Shown: piece by piece, positions 1 through 7,469 of the stretch | Numbering within the stretch: position 1 is the stretch's first letter | How the letters are laid out: the number at the start of each line of letters is the position of its first letter | Source of the DNA: an uncultured bacterium | GTDB lineage: Bacteria > Verrucomicrobiota > Lentisphaeria > Victivallales > UBA1829 | Direction of reading: 5' to 3' | Assembly (NCBI GenBank): GCA_902802585.1 | Contig: CADCMR010000013.1 | Coordinates: 107,861-171,860, forward strand | Length of the DNA: 64,000 nucleotides | Made by a program: the position numbers and the translations under genes | Notes under the pieces: generated by a model | What the model saw: only the letters and a program-made list of their open reading frames with translations | What the model was told of the DNA's origin: nothing | Databases searched by the model: none

Positions 1-288
1 GGCGACCACAAGCGCCGTCTCGCGTACGCCAAGCTGAAAATCAACACCCCGTCCGAATTCGCCCAGACCAAGAAGCTCGTCCTCAAGAAGCTCTTCGATG
101 AACTCGGACCCCGCTTCGCGGACCGTCCCGGCGGATACACCCGCATCATCCACATGCCGGCGCGCAGAGGCGACTCCGCCCCCATGTGCCTGATCCAGCT
201 CCTCAACGAGCCCGTCAAGGCAAAGGCGAAGAAGGAAGAAGCGCCCAAGGCTGAAGAAGCCAAGGTCGAAGAAGCCAAGGCCGAGTGA
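1..288 (+). CDS. rplQ: 50S ribosomal protein L17, C-terminal part
   Basis: The reading frame is open from the first base of the window, so the gene starts upstream. The 95 visible residues carry the L17 C-terminal signature ([23 protein letters not shown]). A charged tail rich in K, A and E follows, longer than the E. coli tail. L17 is a large-subunit ribosomal protein that lines the peptide exit tunnel. It is normally the last gene of the rpoA operon, which fits the strong terminator hairpin that follows at 420-448. Confidence 0.93.
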   Translation, partial: GDHKRRLAYAKLKINTPSEFAQTKKLVLKKLFDELGPRFADRPGGYTRIIHMPARRGDSAPMCLIQLLNEPVKAKAKKEEAPKAEEAKVEEAKAE

Positions 289-333
289 GTTTTCACTTGT
301 TTTGACAGAATGGGCGGTTCGCCCGCCCGTCCC

Positions 334-355
334 GTGTCCGAGCGCAGCCGGACAC
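334..355 (-). repeat. hairpin D of the palindromic repeat cluster
   Basis: A perfect 7-bp stem (GTGTCCG/CGGACAC) encloses an 8-nt loop. Read on the minus strand the loop is GCTGCGCT, nearly the loop of the neighbouring hairpins at 377-398 and 497-518. It is joined to the hairpin at 377-398 by a 21-nt linker that resembles a linker near 59801-59822. Confidence 0.7.
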
Positions 356-374
356 TTCTTCAGCACCGCTTGCG

Positions 375-440
375 TAGTGCTCTCGCGCAGCAGAGCACTA
401 CATCAGCACACTATGTGTGGCTCTCCCGTCAAACGGAGAG
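375..440 (-). repeat. composite palindromic unit, copy 1
   Basis: Three stem-loops follow one another: a 9-bp stem at 375-383/392-400, CACAC/GTGTG at 407-411/415-419, and a 7-bp stem at 420-426/435-441. Bases 377-439 are repeated exactly at 497-559, 120 bp downstream. On the minus strand the order is palindrome, short spacer, then a GTG hairpin with loop GCTGCGCG, the same order as the elements at 28913 and 59823. Confidence 0.85.
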
Positions 441-448
441 CTTTTTTT
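420..448 (+). terminator. rho-independent terminator after rplQ
   Basis: Stem GCTCTCC/GGAGAGC (420-426 and 435-441) with an 8-nt loop is followed at once by seven T residues (442-448). It lies 130 bp downstream of the rplQ stop. It is also the third stem of repeat copy 1, so repeat and terminator overlap. Confidence 0.8.
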
Positions 449-494
449 CGTGCCCCGTTGTGCCCATGTCCGAACGGCTTCGGTACCGTTTGCG

Positions 495-560
495 TTGTGC
501 TCTCGCGCAGCAGAGCACTACATCAGCACACTATGTGTGGCTCTCCCGTCAAACGGAGAC
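495..560 (-). repeat. composite palindromic unit, copy 2
   Basis: Bases 497-559 are an exact copy of 377-439. The terminator-like stem is kept but no T-run follows, because copy 3 begins immediately. Confidence 0.85.
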
Positions 561-625
561 TCTCGCGCAGCAGAACACTACATCAGCACACTTCGTGTGT
601 CCCGTCAAACGGAGGGCTTTTTTTG
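560..625 (-). repeat. composite palindromic unit, copy 3 (degenerate)
   Basis: This copy abuts copy 2. Its first stem is disrupted. The second stem survives as CACAC/GTGTG with the loop changed from TAT to TTC. A shortened third stem is followed by a T-run from 618. Keeping a stem while its loop changes suggests selection on structure. No gene is visible between here and the terminator at 750. Confidence 0.65.
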
Positions 626-749
626 CGTGTACGCATTGGTCAGTTGATGGAGGACCTATGTGCTCTTGTCAAAAGGGACGGCCAGCGAAAACAAGGGCAT
701 CCGCGAGGTGATTGAGCCACCATGAAAGGAACAAGCCTGCAAAGGTGGT

Positions 750-787
750 AAAAAAAAAGACGGCTGCCCGCTAAGAAAGGAGCAGCC
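750..787 (-). terminator. rho-independent terminator of exbB-exbD-tonB
   Basis: Read on the minus strand, an 8-bp stem (780-787 with 762-769, one G-T pair) and a 10-nt loop are followed by GTC and a run of about nine T (750-758). It lies 31 bp beyond the tonB stop. Confidence 0.8.
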
Positions 788-818
788 TCCGGCTCGATTG
801 TCCGGAAACAACCGGGAA

Positions 819-1751
819 TCAAAGGATATTGAGCGTAACGGGGATGGTCACAGACTGAGGCGGCACGGGGACGACCTTCAGGTTCGCGAGCAGGGCATCC
901 ACCGCGGCGTCGATCGCCTTGTTGCCGGACTTGCTGACGATGACGACTTTCGTAATGCGGCCGTCTTTCGCGATCGTGAGGTTGACGACCGGCCAGTTGG
1001 AGACCCTGCCTTTCAGCTCGACGTCGGACGGGGAAACGGCGTCCCATCTCGGGCGGATATACGCGTTCAGCTGTTCGTAGTATTTGCGCATCTCGGCGGT
1101 CGCCAGGATGCCATCCTGTCCGGGGTTGGTCGTGCCGTAACGCCCCTGGACAGCGCCCGCCGCGGCATTGCGGGCATCCGCAAGAGCCTGCTGACGGGCC
1201 TGCGCGGCGGCTTTCGCCCTTTGCTCGGCGGCCTCGCGCGCTTTGCGGTCGGCGTCGATCTGAGCCTTTGTTCTGGTGTTCTGAGTGACATTGATCTCCT
1301 TCGCGTCCAGGAGCGTTTTCGGCTTCGGCGGATCCTGTTTCGTCTGCGTTTTCGGCGGATCGTTCTTCGGCGGCTTGACGTTCGTTTTCGTGTCGGTCTT
1401 CGGTTTCGGCGGCGGAGGTTCGACCTTCGTTTCGGTTTTCGGCGGAGGCGGCGGCAAATCAGGCGGCAGGTCGTCGACTTTCTGCGGATTCGGGATGTCA
1501 TCCACGGAAATGTCCGGTTCGGGCGTCTGAACTGGAGCGGCATCCGCGGGCGCTCCGGCGTCCGGGGAATCACCGAGGGGGAGGTCGGCGAGCCCGACCT
1601 TCATGACGATGAGCGGCGGATCGAAGTACTCCGTGAGCGAGGAATAGATCAGCGGGACGGCGATGACGCCGATGTGCATCAGCAGCACGCCGAAAAGGAT
1701 CGCCCGGGCGCGTTTCTGGTTGAAATAGGGATCTTTGAACTGGCCGCCCAT
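819..1751 (-). CDS. tonB: TonB-family energy transducer
   Basis: This 310-residue protein has one N-terminal membrane helix (about residues 17-36). A periplasmic stretch rich in Pro and Lys follows (about 63-155), then an Ala/Lys/Arg-rich helical segment (155-200) and a TonB C-terminal domain (about 225-310, ending VTIPVTLNIL). Such proteins carry proton-motive energy from ExbBD to outer-membrane receptors. Its ATG overlaps the exbD stop by one base (TAATG), so the genes are translationally coupled. The Ala/Lys region also resembles TolA. TonB is preferred because of the C-terminal domain and the lack of tolB or pal nearby. Confidence 0.82.
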   Translation of the reverse strand: MGGQFKDPYFNQKRARAILFGVLLMHIGVIAVPLIYSSLTEYFDPPLIVMKVGLADLPLGDSPDAGAPADAAPVQTPEPDISVDDIPNPQKVDDLPPDLPPPPPKTETKVEPPPPKPKTDTKTNVKPPKNDPPKTQTKQDPPKPKTLLDAKEINVTQNTRTKAQIDADRKAREAAEQRAKAAAQARQQALADARNAAAGAVQGRYGTTNPGQDGILATAEMRKYYEQLNAYIRPRWDAVSPSDVELKGRVSNWPVVNLTIAKDGRITKVVIVSKSGNKAIDAAVDALLANLKVVPVPPQSVTIPVTLNIL

Positions 1752-2167
1752 TATTGTGCCTCCTCCTGCATGACAAGGTTGACGTTGCGGAATCCCGCCG
1801 CGCGGATGAGCTTCATGACGTTCATCACGATGCCGTATCTGAGGTCGCGGTCGCCCCGCAGGAAGATGGCGGTCTCGCGTCCGCTCTGCTGCTCGATGCG
1901 TGACAGGATAATCTGGAGCTCGGCTTCGCTGACGGTCTTTTTGTCGTAGACGATGGAGCCATCTGCCCTTACGTTTATGATCTTGGAGTCGGAATCCGGC
2001 TTGATGGGGTCGGCGTTCATCTCCGGCGGCGTGACGTCGACGGAATACTCCAGCAGGGGCGCCGTGATCATGAAGATGATCAGCAGGAAAAAGAGCGTGT
2101 CGATCAGGTTCGTGAGATTGATCTCATTGTAGACCTTGACCTGGGTTCTTCTGCGTTTCTGCTGCAT
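1751..2167 (-). CDS. exbD: ExbD/TolR-family biopolymer transport protein
   Basis: This 138-residue protein fits the usual ExbD/TolR length. It has a short basic cytoplasmic N-terminus, one membrane helix at about 18-39, and a periplasmic domain. The conserved Asp of the helix is present in INLTNLIDTLFFLLIIFM. With ExbB it forms the proton-driven motor that energises TonB. It lies between exbB (12-bp gap) and tonB (one-base overlap). Confidence 0.88.
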   Translation of the reverse strand: MQQKRRRTQVKVYNEINLTNLIDTLFFLLIIFMITAPLLEYSVDVTPPEMNADPIKPDSDSKIINVRADGSIVYDKKTVSEAELQIILSRIEQQSGRETAIFLRGDRDLRYGIVMNVMKLIRAAGFRNVNLVMQEEAQ

Positions 2168-2179
2168 GGGACCGCTCCG

Positions 2180-2923
2180 TTACTCCCGGTCCCCCGCCGC
2201 CGCGCGGTAGGAGTCGAGCTGTTCGATCTTGAACTTGGCGTAGACCTCCTCGACGAAATTGTCGAGATGCACCGTGATGTCGTTGATCATGCCGGAGATG
2301 AAGTTGGATCCGACCATGGACGGGAGCGCCACGAGCAGCGCGATCACGGTGGTGAGCAGTGCGCCGGAAACGCCGGGCGCGAGTGTCTGGACATCGGCCT
2401 TGCCCGCCTGCGCGAGCTTCGTGAACGCGACCGTAATGCCCCAGACCGTGCCGAACAGACCGAGGTACGGGCTGCCGCTGACCGCGGTCGACAGGATCAT
2501 GGTGCGTTTCGCCAGAATCACGAGCTGGTCTTCGACTGCCTGGTTCATTGCCGAACGCATCACATCGAGCTCGTCGTCGCTCATGGCGCGGCGTCCGCCG
2601 CCGGGGAGTTCCAGGTGGAACGATTCGATGCGCTCGCAGGCGGCAAGGTAGACCGCCGCCGCCGGGGAGTTGGATTCCTGCGCCTTGTCCTTCATGCCGA
2701 GCGGATTGCGCTTTTCGCGGAATGCACGCAGGAACGCCTGGCTTTTCTTCATGGCGGTATGCAGGGAGAACAGCTTTTCGCCCATGATGAACCATACGAT
2801 GACGGACGCGATAAAAAGAATGATGCAGATCACCTGCCCGACAATATCGCTTTCCCGGAAAGCATAGGCGATACCGCCGGACGCGAGGAGAGGAGGAACG
2901 GACGAAAAAACACCGGGAAACAT
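2180..2923 (-). CDS. exbB: ExbB/TolQ/MotA-family proton channel protein
   Basis: The 247 residues contain three membrane segments (about 27-47, 145-165 and 185-210). The ExbB core motif is visible as SPYLGLFGTVWGITVAF and APGVSGALLTTVIALLVALP. ExbB forms the pentameric channel of the ExbBD motor. The frame stays open far upstream, but the ATG at 2923 is preferred. It follows a GAGGTG ribosome site and gives a normal ExbB length. The upstream extension lies antisense to the ROK kinase gene. First gene of exbB-exbD-tonB. Confidence 0.88.
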   Translation of the reverse strand: MFPGVFSSVPPLLASGGIAYAFRESDIVGQVICIILFIASVIVWFIMGEKLFSLHTAMKKSQAFLRAFREKRNPLGMKDKAQESNSPAAAVYLAACERIESFHLELPGGGRRAMSDDELDVMRSAMNQAVEDQLVILAKRTMILSTAVSGSPYLGLFGTVWGITVAFTKLAQAGKADVQTLAPGVSGALLTTVIALLVALPSMVGSNFISGMINDITVHLDNFVEEVYAKFKIEQLDSYRAAAGDRE

Positions 2924-2965
2924 GAAAGACACCTCATTTTGGAAAAAAAATCTTAAAAACTCTAT

Positions 2966-2994
2966 AAAATACTTTGCCAAGACCGATTTTTCAA
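2966..2994 (-). promoter_or_regulatory. promoter of exbB-exbD-tonB
   Basis: On the minus strand: TTGAAA (2994-2989), 17-bp spacer, TATTTT (2971-2966). It overlaps the divergent promoter of the ROK kinase, so the two may compete. Confidence 0.5.
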
Positions 2995-3002
2995 TGTATA
3001 TT
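2974..3002 (+). promoter_or_regulatory. promoter of the ROK kinase operon
   Basis: TTGCCA (2974-2979), 17-bp spacer, TATATT (2997-3002), about 50 bp before the ATG. Confidence 0.65.
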
Positions 3003-3052
3003 GTATCGGTTTTTCTGTTTTTTTCACTATTTTTCCGGAAGGAGCCATAATC

Positions 3053-4057
3053 ATGGAAACGCCATTCCCGATTCTCGGTTTCGACGTGGGCGGCACGAAG
3101 GTCGCCGTCTCGCTCGTCCTCAGCAACGGTACCCTCGTCGCGTCCACGCGCGTCCCGAACAAGGAACGCAACCCGGACGACGTGCTCCCCGCGATGGTTT
3201 CCGCAGGGAAATCCCTGCTCGCGGACGCGAACATCCCCCGGGAGGACCTGAAGGCGGTTGGCGTCTGCACGCCTTCGCCGCTCGACTTCAAAAACGGGAT
3301 TGTGATGGGGCCGCCGAACATGAAGCTCTGGCGGCATGTCCCGATCCGCGACTACCTCGCCGACGCGTTCGGCGTGCGCGCGTTCTTCGACAATGACGCG
3401 AACGCGTCCGGGCTTGCCGAATGGCTCTTCGGATCCGGCGTCGGCGTGCAGGACATGCTGTACATCACCATGAGCACCGGCATCGGCGCGGGCGTCATCG
3501 CGAACGGCCGCCTCATGCGCGGCGCGACCTGCGACGGCGGCGAGGTCGGGCACATGATCCTCGACGTGGACGGTCCGCTCTGCAACTGCGGACTGCGCGG
3601 CTGCTGGGAGGCGTTCTCCGGCGGACGCGCCATCGCACAGCGCATCCAGCGGGAACTCGCGGATAAGCCGAACAGCTTCATCATGCGCCTCGTCGACGGC
3701 GACACCGGCAGCATCGACATGAAGGTGCTGTCCGATGCCGTGCTGGCGAACGATCCGTACGCGTGCGCGGTGTGGGACGAGATGATGGAACGCAACGCCC
3801 AGGCGATCGGCATGCTCCACAACATCTTCAACCCCTCGGTTATCGCCCTCGGCACCATCGCCATCCAGTGCGGCGCCCTCTTCATGGATCCGCTCCTCGA
3901 ACGCGTCAAGAAGTACGGCTGGAAGCAACCGCGCGAGGCGTGCTCCATCGTACCCGGCAAGCTCGGAAGCAAGCTCGGCGAATACGCCGGCGCGTCCGTC
4001 GCGCTCTATGCGCTCCATGAGCTCGGCGAATGGAATCTGCCCTGGCAGAACGACTGA
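3053..4057 (+). CDS. ROK-family sugar kinase, probably glucokinase
   Basis: This 334-residue protein has the ROK signatures. They are the phosphate-binding loop FDVGGTK (about 10-16), the catalytic-region motif FFDNDANASGLAEW, and the zinc site GGEVGHM ... CNCGLRGCWE (about 162-186). It probably phosphorylates glucose or a related hexose in the cytoplasm. Specificity cannot be read from sequence. No helix-turn-helix is present, so it is a kinase and not a ROK repressor. It heads a run with the next three genes (gaps of 36 and 13 bp, then an 8-bp overlap). Confidence 0.85.
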   Translation: METPFPILGFDVGGTKVAVSLVLSNGTLVASTRVPNKERNPDDVLPAMVSAGKSLLADANIPREDLKAVGVCTPSPLDFKNGIVMGPPNMKLWRHVPIRDYLADAFGVRAFFDNDANASGLAEWLFGSGVGVQDMLYITMSTGIGAGVIANGRLMRGATCDGGEVGHMILDVDGPLCNCGLRGCWEAFSGGRAIAQRIQRELADKPNSFIMRLVDGDTGSIDMKVLSDAVLANDPYACAVWDEMMERNAQAIGMLHNIFNPSVIALGTIAIQCGALFMDPLLERVKKYGWKQPREACSIVPGKLGSKLGEYAGASVALYALHELGEWNLPWQND

Positions 4058-4093
4058 ACGGGTTTCCACCTGGTATTTGACGGAATACATGCA

Positions 4094-4576
4094 ATGGGCA
4101 AGTTCAACATCAAAGAATACTACTCCACGAAACGGAAGCGCGACGTCGTGACCGGCGCCGCCATCGCCCTGTTCGGCGTCCTGATCGTGTTCCAGCTCTA
4201 CATCACCATCCTCTTCCCGCTTCAGCTCCGCCACCAGAAGCTGCTGATCGCAGAAATGGAACGGGACGAGATGTACGAGCAGATCGACCGCATCCGTGAC
4301 CTCATCCACGGCACCCGGGGAAAGGATTACGCCCAGGACGGCGAGATCAAGCTCGTCGAGGGCGTCATGGACCAGTTCGCGCTGCACGTGCGCGAGCACG
4401 GCAAGGAAATGACGCCGGAACAGGTGGGCAACCTCCGGAACGTGCTGTCCCGCTACGAGCTGATCGTGAGGACCTGGCGGGAAAAGAAAAAAGACAACTA
4501 CCATATCCGCCAGAACGAGCTCGACACCGCGCCATACGCGAAAAAGGTCGAAACCGATATCCTGAACACACACTGA
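4094..4576 (+). CDS. hypothetical protein with one membrane helix and a coiled coil
   Basis: I do not recognise this 160-residue protein. It has a basic N-terminus (STKRKRD), one membrane helix at about 20-43, and then a charged helical segment of about 110 residues rich in Glu, Arg and Lys, likely in the periplasm or a coiled coil. It follows the ROK kinase by 36 bp and precedes hldA by 13 bp, so it is probably co-transcribed. A structural role at the inner membrane is possible but unsupported. Confidence 0.7.
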   Translation: MGKFNIKEYYSTKRKRDVVTGAAIALFGVLIVFQLYITILFPLQLRHQKLLIAEMERDEMYEQIDRIRDLIHGTRGKDYAQDGEIKLVEGVMDQFALHVREHGKEMTPEQVGNLRNVLSRYELIVRTWREKKKDNYHIRQNELDTAPYAKKVETDILNTH

Positions 4577-4589
4577 GGTTATTCCAAAT

Positions 4590-5636
4590 ATGTCCCCCGC
4601 CATCTCCCCCGAACGTTTCAACACGCTCGTAAACGCCTCCAAACCGCTCCGCATCGCCGTGCTCGGCGACCTCATGCTCGATACCTACATCTCAGGCAGC
4701 GCCTCCCGCCTTTCCCAGGAAGCGCCCGTCCCCGTGCTCCGCGTCCGCGACAAGAGCATCCGCCTCGGCGGCGCGGCGAACGTCATGCGCAACCTGAAGG
4801 CGCTTTCGCCCGAGGCGAAGATTTTCGCATTCGGCATCGTCGGCGTCGACGAGCCCGGCGAGAAGCTCCGCGCCCTGCTCGCCGGAGCCCGCATCAACAC
4901 CAACGGCATCGTCGGCGTCCCCGGTCGCGTCACCATCGAAAAGCAGCGCGTGATCGCCGGGAACCAGCAGATCGTCCGCATGGACTTCGAGGAGACCGCG
5001 CCCGTCGACACCGAAATCCGTGACAAGCTCATCGACACCCTGACCAAGAAAATCCGCCTGCACGAGCTCGACGCCGTCGTGATCGAGGACTACGCAAAGG
5101 GGCTGATCGGGCAGGAAATGCTTGACGCGATCGTCTCGACCGCGTCCCACGAGGGCATCTTCACCGCGCTTGATCCGCACCCCGGAAACCCGGTCCGCAC
5201 CAAGGGCATCTCCCTCATGACGCCGAACCGCATCGAGGCGTTCGCGCTCGCCGGCGTCTACCATTCCGACCCCGCGGGCGATCCGGCGAAGGATGCCGCC
5301 CTGCAGGAGGTCGCGAAGAAAATCCGCAGGGAATGGGCGCCCGACATCCTGCTCGTCACGCTCGGCCACCAGGGGATGGCGCTTTACTCCGAGAAGGAGC
5401 CGCGCGGGTTCGTGATCCCGACCATCGCGCGCGAGGTCTTCGACGTCTCCGGCGCGGGCGACACCGTCATCTCCGCGTTCACGCTGTACCATGCGGCGGG
5501 CGCGACCGACCGCGAGGCGGCGCTCATCTCGAACCAGGCGGCGGGCATCGTCGTCGGCAAGGCGGGCACCGCCACGACCGATCCGGCGGAGATCGCCGAG
5601 TCGTTCAAGCTGGAAGCGGAGAAACGCAATGCCTGA
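4590..5636 (+). CDS. hldA: D-glycero-beta-D-manno-heptose-7-phosphate kinase
   Basis: The 348 residues form a PfkB/ribokinase fold. It has an N-terminal GDLMLDTYISG, the substrate motif GGAANVMRNL, and the catalytic signature DVSGAGDT at about 285-292. HldA phosphorylates heptose-7-phosphate to the 1,7-bisphosphate for the ADP-heptose of lipopolysaccharide cores. It matches the kinase half of HldE and has no nucleotidylyltransferase domain, so a separate HldC-type enzyme should exist elsewhere. The end overlaps maf by 8 bp. Confidence 0.88.
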   Translation: MSPAISPERFNTLVNASKPLRIAVLGDLMLDTYISGSASRLSQEAPVPVLRVRDKSIRLGGAANVMRNLKALSPEAKIFAFGIVGVDEPGEKLRALLAGARINTNGIVGVPGRVTIEKQRVIAGNQQIVRMDFEETAPVDTEIRDKLIDTLTKKIRLHELDAVVIEDYAKGLIGQEMLDAIVSTASHEGIFTALDPHPGNPVRTKGISLMTPNRIEAFALAGVYHSDPAGDPAKDAALQEVAKKIRREWAPDILLVTLGHQGMALYSEKEPRGFVIPTIAREVFDVSGAGDTVISAFTLYHAAGATDREAALISNQAAGIVVGKAGTATTDPAEIAESFKLEAEKRNA

Positions 5637-6219
5637 CCTGGCGGACGGAACCGGCTCCGGCGCGCGTCCGGTCATCCTCGCATCCGCCTCGCCGCGCCGG
5701 TCCGCCCTGCTCAAGGAGGCGGGAGCGATTTTTGCGGGCATGAAGGTCATGACCTCGCACGTCGAGGAGGGCAATGATCCGCTGGAGAACGCCATGCGGA
5801 AGGCGGAGGCGGTCGCGCAAATGAACCCGCGCGCGTTTGTGATCGGCGCGGACACCGTGATCCGGTTCGAGGGGAAAACGATCGGCAAGCCCGCCAACCT
5901 CGAAGACGCGAAGCGCATCCTCGCGATGCTGTCCGGTCGCACGCACGATGTGGCGACCGGGGTCTGCGTCCGCTGTGTCGAGGCGGACATCCTCGTCCGT
6001 TTCGAGGATATCACGCACGTGAAATTCCGTACTCTGACGCCCGAAGCCATCGACGGCTATGTGCAGGCGGTCAACGTGCTGGACAAGGCGGGAGCGTACG
6101 CCATCCAGGAGCACGGCGAGGACATCATCGAATCCATTGACGGCTCACTCACGAACGTCATCGGCCTCCCCGTGGAACGCCTGAAAGAGACGTTCGAATA
6201 TCTGCTCAAGCTCGCCTGA
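5629..6219 (+). CDS. maf: Maf-family nucleoside triphosphate pyrophosphatase
   Basis: A 196-residue protein with the Maf motifs ASASPRRSALL (about 18-28), IGADTVI, GKP and YAIQEHGEDIIESIDGS. Maf proteins hydrolyse dTTP, UTP or modified nucleotides to monophosphates and are linked to control of division. The ATG at 5629, which overlaps the hldA stop, puts the Maf motif near the N-terminus. The longer open frame runs through hldA and was rejected. A weak hairpin follows at 6235-6260 between the convergent genes. Confidence 0.88.
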   Translation: MPDLADGTGSGARPVILASASPRRSALLKEAGAIFAGMKVMTSHVEEGNDPLENAMRKAEAVAQMNPRAFVIGADTVIRFEGKTIGKPANLEDAKRILAMLSGRTHDVATGVCVRCVEADILVRFEDITHVKFRTLTPEAIDGYVQAVNVLDKAGAYAIQEHGEDIIESIDGSLTNVIGLPVERLKETFEYLLKLA

Positions 6220-6265
6220 CGCGGGCCTTTTTGATCTTTCCTGAACTCAGCCGGGAAAGAGATTA

Positions 6266-7336
6266 TTATTGCGCCGCGACGGCTTCCGCGAACTTCACGA
6301 TGCCGTCCGCGTAACGGCTGATGGAGTCCAGCACCACGTATTCGCCTGCGGAATGCTCGTTCGCGCCGGTCACGCCGAGCACGGGGACCGGGACGCCGAG
6401 CTTGCGCCAGTGGCGCGAATCCGTCGCGCCGCAGATGCGCGCCAACGGTATCTCCTGTCCGCCTTTAACCTCGTCGGAGAGCACGCGCTGGAGAAGGAGG
6501 AACACCGGATGGTCCCTGTCGAACGAAACAGGAGGGATGTCCTCGCCGAGCGTGACCTCGCACCCGGTCGTCTCCGCCAGGTCGCGCAGGATGACGCCGC
6601 GGGACGCCTCGTCGACGAGCCGGAAATTGATGGTCATGGTTGCCTCGCCGGGGATCTGGTTCGGCGCGGTCCCGGCGGACATCATGCACGCCGCCATGCT
6701 GTTCCGCCAGTCGTTGTCCGAGGTCGGGTTCTCCCACTTCGCGCGGAACTTCGCGTACCCCGCCATGAGCTTGTCGATCGGGTTTTCGCATTTCCACGGA
6801 TACGCCGCGTGCCCGTCGCGCCCCTTCGCGGTCAGATGAACGATCAGGATGCCCTTCTGCTCGTAGATGATGGTCGGGTCGTCGCCGGAATCCAGGATCA
6901 GGACGGCGTGTTTCGCGGTATATCCGAGATCGACCATGTGCTTCGTGGTCCTGCCGCCCGTCTCCTCGTCGGCGGAAAACACCGCCGCGACGTGCACGTT
7001 CGCCTTGAGCAGGATTTCTGTCAGGCAGACCGCGTTGCCGAGGCAGTCGCAGGCGCCGCGCCCGAACATCTTTCCGTCGCGGATGACCGGCTCGAATTGT
7101 TCCTCCATGGCGGGCACCACGTCCAAGTGCGAGTTCAGGATGATCTCCGGCGTGCCGGATTCGCGGTTCGATGCGTACAGGATTTTACGACCGTCGAACT
7201 CCTCGACGCGGCAGAAGACGCCGCGCGATTCGAGGTAGCCGCGCATGATGTCCGTGGCGGCGTTGACGCGTTCCGGGTCGGACGTGACGGGACGGGTGCG
7301 GATGAGTTGTTCGAGCAGTGTGATCGAATCGTTCAT
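6266..7336 (-). CDS. M20-family metallopeptidase (DapE/ArgE-like deacylase)
   Basis: This 356-residue protein has the dinuclear-zinc motifs of the M20 family: HLDVVPA, GRGACDCLGN, and DEETGG with the catalytic Glu. A lid domain contains GRDGHAAYP. Relatives remove acyl groups from N-acyl amino acids (acetylornithine, succinyl-diaminopimelate) or act as carboxypeptidases. The substrate cannot be assigned here. It has its own promoter in the gap after the fucosidase. Confidence 0.85.
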   Translation of the reverse strand: MNDSITLLEQLIRTRPVTSDPERVNAATDIMRGYLESRGVFCRVEEFDGRKILYASNRESGTPEIILNSHLDVVPAMEEQFEPVIRDGKMFGRGACDCLGNAVCLTEILLKANVHVAAVFSADEETGGRTTKHMVDLGYTAKHAVLILDSGDDPTIIYEQKGILIVHLTAKGRDGHAAYPWKCENPIDKLMAGYAKFRAKWENPTSDNDWRNSMAACMMSAGTAPNQIPGEATMTINFRLVDEASRGVILRDLAETTGCEVTLGEDIPPVSFDRDHPVFLLLQRVLSDEVKGGQEIPLARICGATDSRHWRKLGVPVPVLGVTGANEHSAGEYVVLDSISRYADGIVKFAEAVAAQ

Positions 7337-7383
7337 GAGGCGGATTCTCCGGTTTTCGAGGGTGAAAATGATATTGCCAGAAT

Positions 7384-7411
7384 ACTATACCCTGCCGGAC
7401 GGAAAAATCAA
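7384..7411 (-). promoter_or_regulatory. promoter of the M20 peptidase gene
   Basis: On the minus strand: TTGATT (7411-7406), 16-bp spacer, TATAGT (7389-7384), about 47 bp before the ATG. Confidence 0.6.
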
Positions 7412-7469
7412 GGGAAACACCGTTGATTCCGCCGCACGCGGCACGGATTATTTCTGTTCGCTGGACAGA

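Noticed and set aside
302..715. 137-codon frame and a possible CRISPR array at the window start
   Set aside because: The repeated peptide results from the DNA repeats. Copies are spaced irregularly (120 bp, then directly adjacent), are themselves palindromic, and have no unique spacers of even length.
2924..4675. N-terminal extension that would make exbB 831 residues
   Set aside because: The extra part lies antisense to the ROK kinase and includes the divergent promoters; ExbB length and ribosome site support 2923.
6235..6260. Possible terminator between maf and the M20 gene
   Set aside because: A 7-bp stem exists (TCTTTCC/GGAAAGA), but the loop is 12 nt and no T-run follows on either strand.
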